Part shown: one piece after another, positions 37,226 through 50,475 of the stretch | Position numbering within the stretch: the stretch's first letter is position 1 | Layout of the letters: every line of letters starts with the position of its first letter | Assembly: GCA_002914805.1 (NCBI GenBank) | Contig: JXTB01000252.1 | Span: 334,735-398,734 of the forward strand | DNA length: 64,000 nucleotides | Direction of reading: 5' to 3' | Source: Parasponia andersonii | Lineage: Eukaryota; Streptophyta; Magnoliopsida; Rosales; Cannabaceae | The notes under the pieces: generated by a model | Databases searched by the model: none | What the model saw: only the letters and a program-made list of their open reading frames with translations | What the model was told of the DNA's origin: nothing | Position numbers and translations under genes: made by a program

Positions 37226-39959
37226 AAGATTTAATACGATTTATCTGAGTTTCACGTGTAAATTTAAAACCCTATGAATCATTCCGATTTCTGTTTTGTT
37301 GAAATACACAGCGATCATTAGTATTAGTCTACATATGTATCAATGTGGAAACTTTATACCATCAGTCGATGGTTTTGTTAGTATGTAATGGAATTGGAAA
37401 TAAGGGGAGAGCCTGGTCATGCTTACCATTCTATAATGGGGATGGAAATAAAAGAGTGTTCCCTTTTTCCTTCTATTCAAGCATCACTTAGATCTTTAGC
37501 TGTATTTATTAATTTATAATGGGCTATATGAGGACTGGACACGAGAGAAGCTTTTCACTTTCCATCTATTTATGTGTTCACCAACGCATTTGAGAGTTGA
37601 GACACCAGATTTTTTGAATGCTTCACATAATTAGTGAAATTAAAAAAGAAATAAGATATACTTAATTTTTGATTCATTCTGGTTCCATTCCTAATTCTTT
37701 TTCTTTACAATTTTTCTTTTCCTTATAGATTAGTAAACTATATGCACATGGAATAAAATTTTCATGAATCTCTTATATAATTATTTAAATTTCAAAGAAA
37801 TTAATAACTCAATTCATATTCTATTGTTATTTCAGCCCAAATCTTTTCCCATTACAAATTACTAAATTACTAAATGTAACTTATGTAGAAGATAGTCGGT
37901 GCTCTTATCCAAAAGAAGGTAGAAGCCAAAATTGTGGGATTGCTCTTTCCTAAGTTAGGTATATTGATATAAATCTTTAAATTTTGGAGTCCTACACATT
38001 GATAGTGATCAAAACTCTTGCTGATAGCATTATCTGTTATTCAGAATATGAGATTATTAGATATATTTAGTTTATTGTCCTATTTTTCAAATATTTTAGT
38101 TATACATATTTACTGTGAGACTAATAAAATGACATGATTTAATTAAGTTCGTTTTTTGGACAATAAATTTTTTGGTGGGAGAATCTCATATTCCAAATCC
38201 ATAGTTATAAAGGATATCATTTGGTTATAATAACAGATTTTTTTTCTCTCTAAAAAAACAATTCAACTTATGTTATGTGTATATAAATATATCCTTTTTA
38301 TTTTTATTTTTTTTTAAATTTCATATTTGCTATAGTACTAAAATACTGTCACCCGGAATGAATGATGACGTTGGTTTGGTGATTCCGCGCCTCGCCCGTT
38401 TTTTCTTTTTTCTTTTTTTTTTTTTCCATTCTTTTTAGTAGTTCAGCTAAAATAAATGGAGTGATTAACGAGTTAAGGAAATTAGGTCAGCCCGGCCAGT
38501 TAGTAATAGATGAGCTCGCGCCTTTTAAACCGTGATAGTTATGGATCCCATGCAATAAACTTGGGTTGAAAAGGCACAGCTACTCGAAACAATTTGACCT
38601 CTTTTTAAATTTTGTTTTTCTTTTCTTTTTGTCCGCTTTGTTACTATTTTTTGCTAGTTGGGAATAAATTCTCTATCTATTCCAAAAGCACCATTTTTTT
38701 TTCTTAGTGGTAAGCAAACACTCGTTTTTCGGAAACAAAATTGAAGTCGTTCTAAAAGTAATGAGTATCCGGACGGGCCGTTTTTGACCTTTAGAAGTGA
38801 AAATGGTTTAATTGAATGGGAAAAAGAAAAAATAAAAGTCCAATTTGGCCCTCAATTTTTAGCCTGTGAAAAATTGTCAGCCTTCTTTTTGAAATATGTA
38901 ATACAATATGTAAACAATAAGTTGATTTGTAAAGTGCCTTTTCAAGTCTTCGGCAAAGTAAAAGAATTGTCGCATTCGGAGGAGGAAATTATTATTAAAT
39001 TGGGTTTGGACTGTGGCTAATCATACTTTGTTGAATAATCTTAACTAGTGGACCTTTTTCCACAACGTTTGTGACATGTAGACAGAAAAATATGCTGGTT
39101 TGATTGAAAAAGGAAAAAACAAATGCTTGACAAACATTAGTTAGGAAGATATATTTCAAAGTATGAAGAAGAAATTTCAAAGAGCTTCATAGCATATTAA
39201 CACTTAAAAATATTCAAATATGTATACTTGTAAAATATATTTTCGCACCATAAGTAAAGGCTTTCACATTATAAGTGGACATTTTGAACATAACAGGACA
39301 AAGTTCTTGGGACTTTCCAGAAGAATTATAAAAATGATGTGTCCAAGAAACATGCAGGCCCCACGTCACATCTGAGACAGGCTTCACATACTTATGAGTT
39401 AAATTTTTATAGCCATGCAATATATTTTTTATAAATCAATATAATTAACGATATTTATTCTTTGATATATACTAATATATATATATATATATAATCTAAC
39501 AACTCTAATAAAATCTCAAATACTTAAAACAAATACTATAGAATAAAAACTATAATTTAATAAAATTAAGATGATTAATCTTTTGAGTTTTTATATTTTC
39601 TTAATAAAAATGAAAAAATTCGTCTCTTTGAATCATGTATTTCAATTACTATTAAATAAGTTCCTTTCGTGAACCTCTTAACAAACAATCTTTAAATCTT
39701 GAGAAGGAAAAAAATAAAAGGATGAGCTAGAATTCTAATGAGTAATGAATAACCTTAACTAATTAGATCAGACATATGTAAATCTAAATTACTAATAAAT
39801 ATTTTTTAGAATAAATTTGATTTTAGAAATCAGTGCTTTTGAAAATATTTAAATAAAGTCGTTTATTAAATAATTTAACAAAAAGAAGTAATAAGTTTTC
39901 AAATCTATCTTTCCGAATCTCTTTTAGTCAATAATAATTTCAATTATACTTCTCCTTAA
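37226..39959. other. 3' region of the kinase gene and spacer
   Basis: The first few hundred bases are likely 3' untranslated sequence. Around 38380-38560 there is less AT-rich sequence (TTCCGCGCCTCGCCC; CAGCCCGGCCAG) without a recognised product. A 78-codon frame at 38784-39020 shows no motif. I see no complete element or RNA gene. Confidence 0.45.
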
Positions 39960-41577
39960 TTTTTGGCGACTATGACCATACTTTACTTATGTGACTAGGT
40001 TTGAATTTGCCACGAATAACCCATATAATCGGGCCGACTTTGCCACAAATAACTCTAGTAGTTGGGTCTGAATATGCCACATAACTTCTGTAGGCTAGTA
40101 CGAATTTACTACATTTAATCTTATGACTAGGCTAGTATTGTCCATATATAACTCCTTTGAATTAGGTCCACGTACATAATCACTGAAGAAAGTTTCAAAA
40201 CATTTATTTATAATAATAAATCAAAAATAATTTTAGTTTCATCTCTTTATAAGATTGTAGCATTCCAAAACAATTTTCTGGCAACTCTTATTCAATTGTA
40301 ATTCATATACTTGATCCATAATTTAGTATAAAACATAGATTCATATTACTATTTTTCACAAAAATTACACTATTTAAATAAAACAGATTTCTTTCAATAA
40401 ATAGTCTTATTAGGAAAATATATTTTTACTAGAAATTATATTTTAAAGAAAACACTTTGTAAGCATGATACTATTAGAAATAATAAAATAATAAAATGAT
40501 TAGTTTTTGAATGAAAAAAATTACTAGAAAATATCAAAAGTTAACTACCTCGTTCGCTTTCTTATTTAACCAAAATATCAATATAATTGCTCAAGAACCT
40601 ATGATCATATAAATCAAATATATGCATCATAACAATAATATCATACTTTAATTATACTAAAAGTATTGACTATATGTTGCTCATGCATCTTTTATAATAA
40701 TCTCTATAACTACTTCCAGTAATAATAATTTCTCACAATTTATAATAATTATAGTATACTTTAAAAATCACTAAACTTAGAAGAGCTATTCTACAAGTCA
40801 TGAGAATTTATAGGGTCCATAAGTAAGCCTATAAAGCTTAAAAAACCACTTCCATGTTTTACTATAAGTATCTAAAGGTTTAGATTTTTTCTAAATTTGT
40901 AATACTCACTTTAATTGGCTATAACTCTCTATTTTTAAGTTTTTTTCTTATGTTTTATATGCCATTGGAAAGATAATTCCATAAACTTTTTAATTATCAA
41001 AATATGACCCAATCAGACAACTAAAAGCCTCCATAAATGCAGTTGAAATTACTATTGTATTTTATATCTATGTGAAATATTAAAAAGTCCATAGCTTTGT
41101 ATTTACCTAACCACATCACTCGAAATTTGTCTTGCTTGTATCCGAATATTAATAGACTTCATCTTGTATCAGATTTATCTCTATATTTCATAAATAATTA
41201 ATGAGTAATTCAAAACCCTAATCCTAAATATTCGATCTCAATTCCGAAATCAAACTAAAATATAAAACTTAATTGACTAAGAATTTATTATCTTAAGAAT
41301 AAGTCTCAATAACCTATGATAATAATATTCACCATATCCTTCCACTCTCTCTCTCTCTCTCTTTTCTTTAACACACAAAACTATCTCTCTGTGTTTTCCC
41401 ATAAAACTTATGTATAAGACCTTAGGGTTTGTTAAAAAGAGATTTATTCGATTACTAAATTAACTCCAAAAATCACTATTAATTAACGGCTATATAGTAT
41501 TTTATTTTGTCCTTATATTATTTATATGACATAAACAAATTACATATATAATTGTTTTTTTTACGGGTTGTCACACA
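39960..41577 (+). repeat. Possible Ty3-type LTR remnant
   Basis: The right edge reads ACGGGTTGTCACA, like the terminal TGTCACA or TGTTACA of plant Ty3 LTRs. At about 40920-40980 TATAACTCTCTATTTTTAAG followed by GCCATTGGAAAGATAATTCC resembles a phrase common in such LTRs. The left part (39985-40165) has about four degenerate copies of a 40-45-base unit containing TTTGCCAC(G/A)AATAAC. A CT-repeat lies at about 41344-41362. No primer site, left end or target duplication was found. Confidence 0.4.
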
Positions 41578-42177
41578 TGGTTGATTGAGTGGGAAACTTT
41601 GTTAACATCTTCAGCTTAATATTTCGTGTCTCTAATAATCTGTAACGGAGACCAAACGTAATGTCAAAGTGAAAATATTACATCTTTGTATGTGTTTACG
41701 TACTAGTTAAAATGAGGATACCGAATCATAATTACCTTTTCAGCTCATTATTTTCCGTTCCCTTCAATTTCATTCTCATTCTAGTTATTCTTTTTACAAT
41801 TCATTTGATTAATGATTATAAAGCTGACCCTAAATTATTAAACCGATCGCATAACTCATAAACAGGTTATATATATATATATATGCTTGCCAATCTAATA
41901 GGTATTTTTTTTATCTATGTGTAGATATTTTTTTTTAGCCATTGGATTATCATCTAATGGTAATCTGACGGCCATAATAGGGTGCATAAAAAGGTATGCA
42001 TCATTAATGCTATTTCTCTCTCTTACTTCTTACTTTAAAAAAATATGTATGACAAATTTTCATTTCCTAAGACGATATCTATGTATAGGTGAAAAAAAAA
42101 AGAATACTATTGGATTGGTGCCCTATATATACATTACTCATTCCTATTTTGACTGGTGAGATGTCAGTTTCATATGG
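41578..42177. other. Spacer left of the full-length CACTA element
   Basis: AT-rich sequence with an (AT)n tract near 41868-41884. No gene recognised; a short plus frame at 41917-42159 has no known motif. Confidence 0.45.
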
Positions 42178-42199
42178 TACTACTAAAATTGTGTACTAT

Positions 42200-42476
42200 C
42201 ATGGCGCGCGTATAGAAGCGCCGTGATAATTGATTAACTATTACGGCGCTTAATAAGCGCTGTGATAAACAAAGAAATACCACGGTGCCTAAAAGGCGCC
42301 GTGGTATAGAATCTTTAATGGCGCCTAATAGACACCGTTGAATATAACTTTCACGGCGTCTATAAGGCGCCGTGATACACATGTACCACGGCGCCTAAAA
42401 AGCGCCGTGGTAACTTTCACGGTACCCATTAGGCGCTGTGATATACTTTTCTCGGTGCCCGTATGGCGCCGAGCTA
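42200..42476. repeat. Left subterminal palindrome array of CACTA copy 2
   Basis: About seven short inverted repeats follow one another. A typical unit is ACGGTGCCTAAAAGGCGCCGT, with the core (G)GCGCC on either side of a 4-6-base AT spacer, separated by TGGTA or CTTTCACGG-like links. Variants at each unit show independent drift. In En/Spm elements, subterminal arrays bind the TNPA-type protein. Confidence 0.9.
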
Positions 42477-42483
42477 AGGGTCC

Positions 42484-42493
42484 TATATAAAAG
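42484..42493 (+). promoter_or_regulatory. TATA box of CACTA copy 2
   Basis: TATATAAAAG lies just inside the left palindrome array and upstream of a pyrimidine-rich leader (CTTCCCCTTACTTTTCTC), as expected for the transposon promoter. Confidence 0.65.
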
Positions 42494-43797
42494 ACCCAAA
42501 AAAATGACTTCCCCTTACTTTTCTCATCCTTTTCCCTCTTCAATTCCAGCCGTGGCTAGTTTCCTCCTTCCACCATTTTCACCATTTTTTTTGGTAAACA
42601 AGGTATGTTTAAGCTTTTAAACTCGTTTTTATCACTAAAATTAGATTACTCATTGTCTTAACCATGATTTTGACCAATTATTTTGTAGAAATTTCATGTT
42701 TTAAGTTATATTTGAAAGAGTTTATATTTGTTTATGCTTAACCAATATCTGGTCTCTGCCTTTTAATTGTGTGTTCCGGAGCTAGAGAAATTATTTTTTA
42801 CTAATGAAATTAGCACACTTTTAACTAAAGATAACTTTATTTGAGGGCATCATTTGAATATAACTACTGAGTGTTGAGGCATTGTGAAAGGGACTTTACA
42901 TGCATTGCATTTCAAGGATTATAATTTGATACAAAATGTAGACATTTCTGGCTACTCCAAGTCTCCAAATATGATGTTTTTGATTTTTTTTTCCTCTTTC
43001 TTCCTGAGAGTACCTATGATGGTTTGACATGTTAGGAAGCCCTTTTTAAGTAGGAGTGTTCAAAAAAACCACCAAATCGTGAAAATCGTCTAATTCAGTT
43101 CAAACCATCCAATTCATGCTAGGTTATACTTTTTAATTTCCATCCGTAGTGTCAATTAAACCAAACTTATAAAATTTTAATTGAATATTGTGTAGTTTTT
43201 AGAAATTTACATATTCAATATTTAATTTAAAGTATTATGGATTATAGATGTTTAATTTTATTTATCATTTTAATTTGTGTATAGGTTTTAGTAGAAGTTA
43301 GAGTACTGAGATTACTTGTGAATTAGCAAACTGAGCAAACTGAGGTATGTTTTCTCATATTTTTTTCTTTTATTGAATTATGCATGTCACTTTTACATTG
43401 GTTTTATCTTATTATTTTGGAAAATTTAAACTAGATGAGATATGATATCATATAGGAAATTGTGTGTTGTGGTGATATGATGATATTATAATTGTATTGG
43501 ATTGGTTGAGTTTATTATCTGTATTGATATTATTTTGTCATATGTTATATTTGGTTGATTGACAAATTGTTTGCGACAAATGAGATTATTTAAGAATAAA
43601 TTAAGTTTTGAATTTGGTAGTACTTAGAAATATAAGAATAATTTGAAATGAGTGTTAATTTATAATTGGTGGTTTAGTTACTCAATTGGTTAATACTAGA
43701 AATAAGGGAGATTATGTACAATTTTTTATGGTACTCAATTTAGTTAATTTTTTTATATCAGTTGTTTATTTTTTTTTTTTTTTCAATTGTACTTAGA

Positions 43798-46640
43798 ATG
43801 AATAAGGAATGGATATTGACGGATAGACTATTGACTGAATATAGAAAGGGAGTTGATAGCATTTTGGAGTTTGCTATTGAAAATGTCAAAGATTCCAATT
43901 TAATTCCATGTCCATGTATTAATTGTGAAAATTTGCAAAAAATATGTGTTAAAAAGATAAAAGAACACTTATATTTTAATAGAATAGATCAAAGTTATAA
44001 ATAATAGATTTGGCAAGGTGAAAAGGTTCCAATTACCGGATTTTCATCAAAGAAGAGTATAAGAGATGATTATGAGTTAGATTTAAATGATAATCTTTTT
44101 GAAATGATTGATGATGCACAATATAAAATAGATGTAGATCCTATTAAGTTTCAATCATTGCTTAATGATGCTGAGAAACCGATCTATCCGGGTTGTACGA
44201 AATTTACAAAGTTATCTGCATTATTGAAATTGTATAATTTGAAAGCAAGATATGGATGGAGTGATAAGAGTTTTTTAGATTTGTCAGCTTTACAACGAGA
44301 GATATTGCCAAATGATAATGAGATGCCACCTTCCTTTTATGAGGCTAAAAAGACTTTATGCTCATTGGGTATGTAATATGAGAAAATTCACGATTGCCCA
44401 AACAATTGTATTTTATATCGAAAGAAATTTAAAGATGCAATTTATTGTCCAGTATGTGGTGAGCCTAAGTGGCAACAAAATAAGAATTCTAAAGAGGTAA
44501 AAGTTAGAACCCCTACTAAGGTTTTGTTGTATATTCCTCCAATTCCTCGTTTTACCCGTCTATTCTGAAATCGTGAGCATGCTAAAGATCTAATATGGCA
44601 TGCGAATGAGAGGATAGAAGATGGTAAACTTAGACATCCAGCCGATTCACCAGCTTAGAAAACAATAGATTACAAATGGCCTTCTTTTGGAAGTGATCTA
44701 AGGAATCTTCGTCTTGATCTATCTATGGATGGTGTTAATCCTCATACAACTCTAAGTAGCAAATACAGTTGTTGGCCTGTAATGCTTGTAATCTATAATC
44801 TTTCTCCATGGTTTTGTATGAAAAGAAAGTTTACATTTCTTACAATGTTAATATCAGGACCTAGACAACTTGGTAATGATATTGATGTATATTTAGCCCC
44901 GTCGATTGATGAGTTAAACAGTTTGTAGAATGATGGTATGAAAGCCTATAATGCATATATGGATGAAGATTTTACTCTTAAGGTTATGTTACTATGGACA
45001 ATCAATGACTTCCCTACATATGAGAATTTTTCTGGGTTTTTCACTAAAGGATATAAAGCATGTCCTATTTATGATGAGAAAATAAGTAGTCAGTTCTTAA
45101 AATATGCTAGAAAATTGAGTAATATGGGCCATAGAAGATTTTTACTTCGCAAACATGTATACAAAAATTGGAAAAAAGCATTTAATGGTTCTCAAGATTT
45201 TGAATTGGCACCACAACCTTTAATTGGGACAGGGATACTAGGAACAGTCTCCAAGCTAGAATTTAGGCTTAGAAAGGTTAAAATAAGTTATATTAGTAAG
45301 AAAAAAAAGGCGCAGTAATGTGAAGATTGTAAAAACCCCAAAAAGTTGTTGGAAGATGAAATCTATATTCTTTGAGTTACAGTATTAGCAACATTTACTT
45401 CTGAGACATAACTTAGATGTCATGCATATTGAGAAAAACATATGTGATAGTATAATTAGAACTTTATTAAATACTCCAGGGAAGAATAAGGATATTATTA
45501 GTGCCCGCATGGATCTTGTTGACATGCGTGTTCGAAAAGAGTTCGCTCCTAAAGTGGGGGAGAAGCGAACATATTTACCCCCTACTTGCTTCACATTGAA
45601 AAAAGAAGAAAAATATCAATTGTGTCAATTTTTATTTAATGTGAAGGTTCCTAAAGGCTATTCTTCTAATATTAGAACATTAATAGATATGAACAATCTG
45701 AAACTAGTTGGACTTAAATCTCATGATTATCATACACTAATGCAATATCTGCTACCTATAGCGATCATGTTCGTATTACCTAAAAAAGTTTTATATGCAA
45801 TCACCAGATTATATTTATTTTTTAATGGAATTTGTCTTAAGGTGGTCGATGTATCCAAGTTAGACGAACTACAATGTGAACTTGTTGTAACATTGTGCAT
45901 GTTGTTGCAGTTTTTTCCTCCTAGTTTTTCGATATAATGATACATCTTACTGTACATTTGATTAGAGAAGTGAAGTTATGTGGTACTGTTTATTTGAGAT
46001 GGATGTATCCATTTGAGAGACACATGAAAATTCTAGAAGGATATGTTAAAAATCGAAGTCGGGCAGAAGGATGCATTGTAGAGTGTTATATCGCAGAAGA
46101 AGCTATTGAGTTTTGTTCTGAGTATTTGGCAAATATAGAAAGCGTAAGTGGTGGTGTCGTGTGTACAGTTAAACGAGAAAAACTTGAATTGGTATTTGAA
46201 GAGAGAAGTTAAACGAGAACAAGTTAATATAGTACACTACGGCATTATCGAGCAAATTTGGGAGCTTGATTTTGTCACATTTCGGTTCCCGATGTTTATG
46301 TTTCAATGGGTAAAGAATAACTATGGGGTTAGAGAAGATGAGTTAGGCTTCACTTTAGTTGATCTAAACCAGATAGGTCATAAGAATGATCTATTTATAT
46401 TGGCAACATAAGCAAAACAAGTATTTTACATCAATGATCTACTTGATGCTCGATGGTTGATTGTTCTTGCAACAAAACCAAAAGAATATCAAAATTTAGG
46501 AGTTGAAGATGAGAACGAAATACTTATTACTCATGAAACATTCTCAAAAGGAGTTTCGGTGGAGGCTTTGATAGAAGACATTAATGAAGGTGAAGTTAAA
46601 TGTTTGCAAGATGACGGTGAAGATATTTGGATTGATAATC
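43798..46640 (+). pseudogene. CACTA transposase (TNP2-like), copy 2, point stops
   Basis: MNKEWILTDRLLTEYRKGV opens the transposase-associated domain, with LIPCPCINCENL. Transposase_21 follows: LLNDAEKPIYPGCTKFTKLS, LSMDGVNPHTTLSSKY with one catalytic Asp, PRQLGNDIDVYLAP, then HNLDVMHIEKNICDS with another Asp retained. DUF4218-like sequence (HLTVHLIREVKLCGTVYLRW) lies at 45937-46130 and a DUF4216-like part (WELDFVTFRFPMFMFQWVKN, VDLNQIGHKND) at 46230-46640. Apart from two frameshifts the frame is continuous; stops at 44566, 44656, 44926 and 45386 all stand where relatives have Trp. It would cut at the CACTA ends. Confidence 0.88.
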
Positions 46641-46812
46641 AAAGAAAGAAACTAATAAGGTACAAATCAAATAAGTTATATATTTTTGTTTCATTTTTAT
46701 ATCTTTATGGATTGATATTTTGTTTTTTTAAATATATTATCTCTTATGTTTACATGCTTATTATTTTCTATCTTAATTTTTGATCTACATTTGTGGTTTT
46801 ATTATTTAACAG

Positions 46813-49800
46813 GTAATTATTAACATAGAAAATGAAGGTGCAGATGATGTTTATCAATTTACACCATCACAAAGTAGTCAAGGTGAAAGAAAACACAAAA
46901 AGAAACCAAGAGGCATGACTCAAATGAAGGAGTAGATTATAAAAAGAAGTGATAGCAAAAAAGAAATTGTCGCATAGGGGACAACCAACTGGGGATGAAG
47001 GTAAATATTTGGCGAGCTTTTGTGGCCTTATGGTTCGTCGCAAGATCCTAATAAACATTAATAACTGGACGCTTGTATCAACGGACCTATAAGATGAGCT
47101 TTGGCATATAATATTGGTATGAACATGAATATTTTTATTTCATATTTATTAGAATATATATTTGGTATTAACATTATTTCTTTTACATTATAGGAAACAT
47201 TTGTATTGGACTACAAAGAAAAAAAAGAAATTTTAAAAAGTTGTGGGAAAATGTGGAGAGATTTAAAGTCTAGGATTACAACTGAACTGATTTATGAGTA
47301 TAGACATACTTGTCCAGAGTTATTAGAGTACCCTCCAGCATCATATGCACCATGGATTGAACCTAAAGTTTGGAATGAGTTTGTTAAGAAAAGATTAAGT
47401 GTAGAATGGGAAGAAGCTAGGAAAGAACAACAGGGAAGAGCAACGCAAAATAAATATCTACATCGTATGTCTCGCTTGAGTTATGCTGGATTAGAAGCTA
47501 AGATTGAAAAAGACGAAGGCCGATGTGGTATTTATAGATCCAAGCTATGGAGAAGAGGACGTGTCCCTAAAAAAGGAGGCCATACTGAAGAAATCAAAGC
47601 AGTAGTTGATAGAATTGTAAGTTACTTATTATAACATATTGATTATATTAATTTGTAATTTTGTTAAAATTATAGCATAGTCTAATATTCAATTTTGTAC
47701 ATGTTTTGTAGAAAGATTATAATCAACAATTCCAAGAGGGAAATCTCAAGATAAACTGTTCTAATGATATATTAACAATGACTTTAGGCACTTCTGAATA
47801 TTTTGGATGTGTACAAGGAATGGGATTTCACGTTAGCCATAAACAATATTTTTATCAATCTGCTCCAATAAAGAAGCAACAATCATTTGATTTGAAATAA
47901 TAGCAAGATGAACAAACACGCAAGATGCAACAAAAGCTTAAAGAACAAGAAGAACGGTTCAAAGCAAAAATTGCTAAGATTCAAGCAGGAAAACAAAGTA
48001 ATGTTGTTGGTTCTAATACAACTCCTTCACGGCCAGAAGTTCAAAGGGAAGAAGTGCAACCACAAGAGATACATGTAAATCCAATGGTGGCTGTAGAACA
48101 TCTTTATGACTTTAAAAAGTATATTTATATGAGTTTCTTTCTTAACGTATTGATTAACTACTTGTATTTATAAATTGTATTTGATTTTCTATATTGTAGA
48201 ACCGACCATGCAAGCTTGCAATAGGGTCTCGTGATAACATAGTTTCTTTAGGACATGTACAAGACCCAACCTCATCAACTATTATTCACGGCAGAGAATT
48301 GGGGGAGAATAATTTTCGTGTATCAGAAGAAGTTGTTCTTGATGCTACAACCCTAATTCCTATTCCAAATCCAGATGATAATACAAGGTTGGTAGGTGAC
48401 GCACTTGAATCGCATCTTGAATGGCCTAAGATGCTTGTCATCTTTGAAGATAATTTGGTATGTAGACCCATTTTCCAAATAAATTCATTCTTTATTGAAT
48501 TCTAATGTGAATTATTAACTTGTTTGTTAACATTTCATCATTTATTTGGATTTTGGGAGTTTAATGATATAAATAAGTATTAAATAGGGAAGAATAAATC
48601 TTCACAACTACAGCCACCTAAAACACAAGAAAGAGTACATCTACAAAGAAAGAAAGCGGAATCTATTACACAAACACAGTTTAAATTTGTTGATGGTGCA
48701 CTAGTTTCTATAAAATTACTATTGAATACCATTCAAGGAGTAGATGAAACTATTGTTGTTAATGTTCCCTTTGATGAAGAAGTGTTTGGAGAAGCTTTTT
48801 ATTTGCCCGTATTTAAAGAAGACATAATTGAGTTTTGCACGTTATAAAAGATTGGGGTCGTACCTATTACATCATACATGAGGTAAAAAGTTTATTTTTG
48901 TTAATATATATAGAACTTCATATATATATATATATGTCTCTATAGTTGGCAATTATATAATACAACACTTAATTCACATTGCATTTTATACTTGTAGGCA
49001 TTTACACCATTTAGTGACCCAATATGGCTATCAAGCTAGGTATATATTCATGGATCCTAGTACAGTTGCTACACAAGGTGGTCCACGTGAGGATCGTGCT
49101 ATAAGTTTAGCAACCCGGATGTTATCCATGGGGAATGAACATCAATTTCTAATTACACCTTGGAATCATGGGTAAGATTTTAAACTTAACAAATTATCAT
49201 ATGATCAACTACTTCCTATATGAAGTTAATTGTTACATATTAATAATCTTTGTCATCAATTTTATGAGTAGGGACCATTGGATGTTGCTTATCATTATCC
49301 TCTTAAAGATTATGCATAGTTTCTAGATCCTCTCGGCTTAGCTCTCCGTGAGGAAATTGGTTTAACAATGATCAAGTAAGTTCTCTAATAGCTATTTTGT
49401 TATAGTTCAGTTTCCTATGGTATTTTTACTTATGGTTGCTATTGCTAACCTTTTATTATTGTGTTTGCGCATTTTCAATTCAAAGTGCATTCAAGATATA
49501 AAATGTAGAAAAAGGGAAGAAAGGAAGATCAAATGGTCCGATTTATAAGTTAATAAAGGTACTAAATTTGAATTAATAACACTTGTTAGGTGGAAGATTA
49601 ATTAAAATTACTTCTGTTTACTTTATGCTTATGTATAGTGCCCAGGACAACCGATAAATGTTGAGTGCGGATTCTACATATGTAAATTTATGAGAGAAGT
49701 CATTGAACAAGCCAATGTTAAATCATTTACTACAATGGTATGTAACCATATGTTTTATTAGTTCTATTCTAATTTATAGTTTGATTGATAACTTTCTAAC

Positions 49801-49918
49801 AAATAAGGTATTTGAATTTGTAGTTTAATGGACAAAATTTTTATACAAAGGATGATATCAATGGACTTCTTGAAGAGTGGGTTGAAGAACTAATACAATT
49901 TCTCATTTTAGGTTCTTA
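46813..49918 (+). pseudogene. CACTA second gene, copy 2: En/Spm-type ORF with Ulp1-like protease
   Basis: An intron-containing gene. The block KYLASFCGLMVRRKILININ, an intron at about 47117-47194, then MWRDLKSRITTELIYEY, ARKEQQGRATQNKYLHRMSR and YAGLEAKIEK form the Ptta/En/Spm ORF. A coiled-coil-like KLKEQEERFKAKIAKIQAGK follows at 47930. At 48200-48460 comes KLAIGSRDNIVSLGHV with HGRELGENNFRV and LEWPKMLVIF, the block also seen in copy 1. The C-terminal part is Ulp1-like (C48): DHWMLLII with the His, LDPLGLALREE with the Asp, QPINVECGFYICKFMREVI with the Gln and Cys; it ends EEWVEELIQFLILGS. All four active-site positions survive, though a frameshift lies between His and Asp. Such enzymes cut SUMO; its role in the element is inference. 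Confidence 0.85.
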
Positions 49919-50157
49919 ATCTTTGTTTATTTAAACTATACGTAGTCTTTGATGATCATGTTAGTTTGGCTTAGAAAACTAATGTATATACAGACTACAT
50001 GGATTATTATATTAATTTAATATTACTATGTAAATATATATTTATACTCCATTTAATTTCAAATATTTGTTATATGTAATGAATTTGGATTATATTTATA
50101 AAATTCCAGGGAGTAGTATAGACAAATACGTTACAAATACCCTCTGAAAATTATCTA

Positions 50158-50475
50158 CTAAGGCGCCTATTAAGCACCGTGAAAGGCATCTTCCACGGTG
50201 CCTGTTAAGCGCCTTGGTATCAAGATATCAAGGCGCTTAACAGGTACCTTAGAAAATGTCTTTCACGGCGCCTAATAGGTGCCTTGGTAGACATCTTCTA
50301 CGGTGCTTATAAAGCGCTGTGGGAGATGCCTTTAACGGTACCAAATAGGCGTCTTGATAGACCTTCCATGGCACCTTATAAGCGCCTTCGTAGCCAAGGC
50401 CTATCACGGCACCGTGAACCAAGGTGCTTTTGTGGGTACCGTGAAAGGCCTTTCAAGGCACTTATAAAGCAACTT
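50158..50475. repeat. Right subterminal palindrome array of CACTA copy 2
   Basis: About eight to nine units like AAGGCGCCTATTAAGCACCGT, CACGGCGCCTAATAGGTGCC and ACGGTGCTTATAAAGCGCTGT, related to the left array but more diverged, with many units changed to CAAGGCGCC or GCACC. It ends about 20 bases before the terminal TAGTG. A 70-codon frame at 50284-50496 over this array is a chance frame. Confidence 0.9.

Noticed and set aside
42170..42543. Minus-strand frames of 70 and 72 codons
   Set aside because: They cover the left palindrome array; their repeated RRLLGT-type pieces reflect the DNA repeats.
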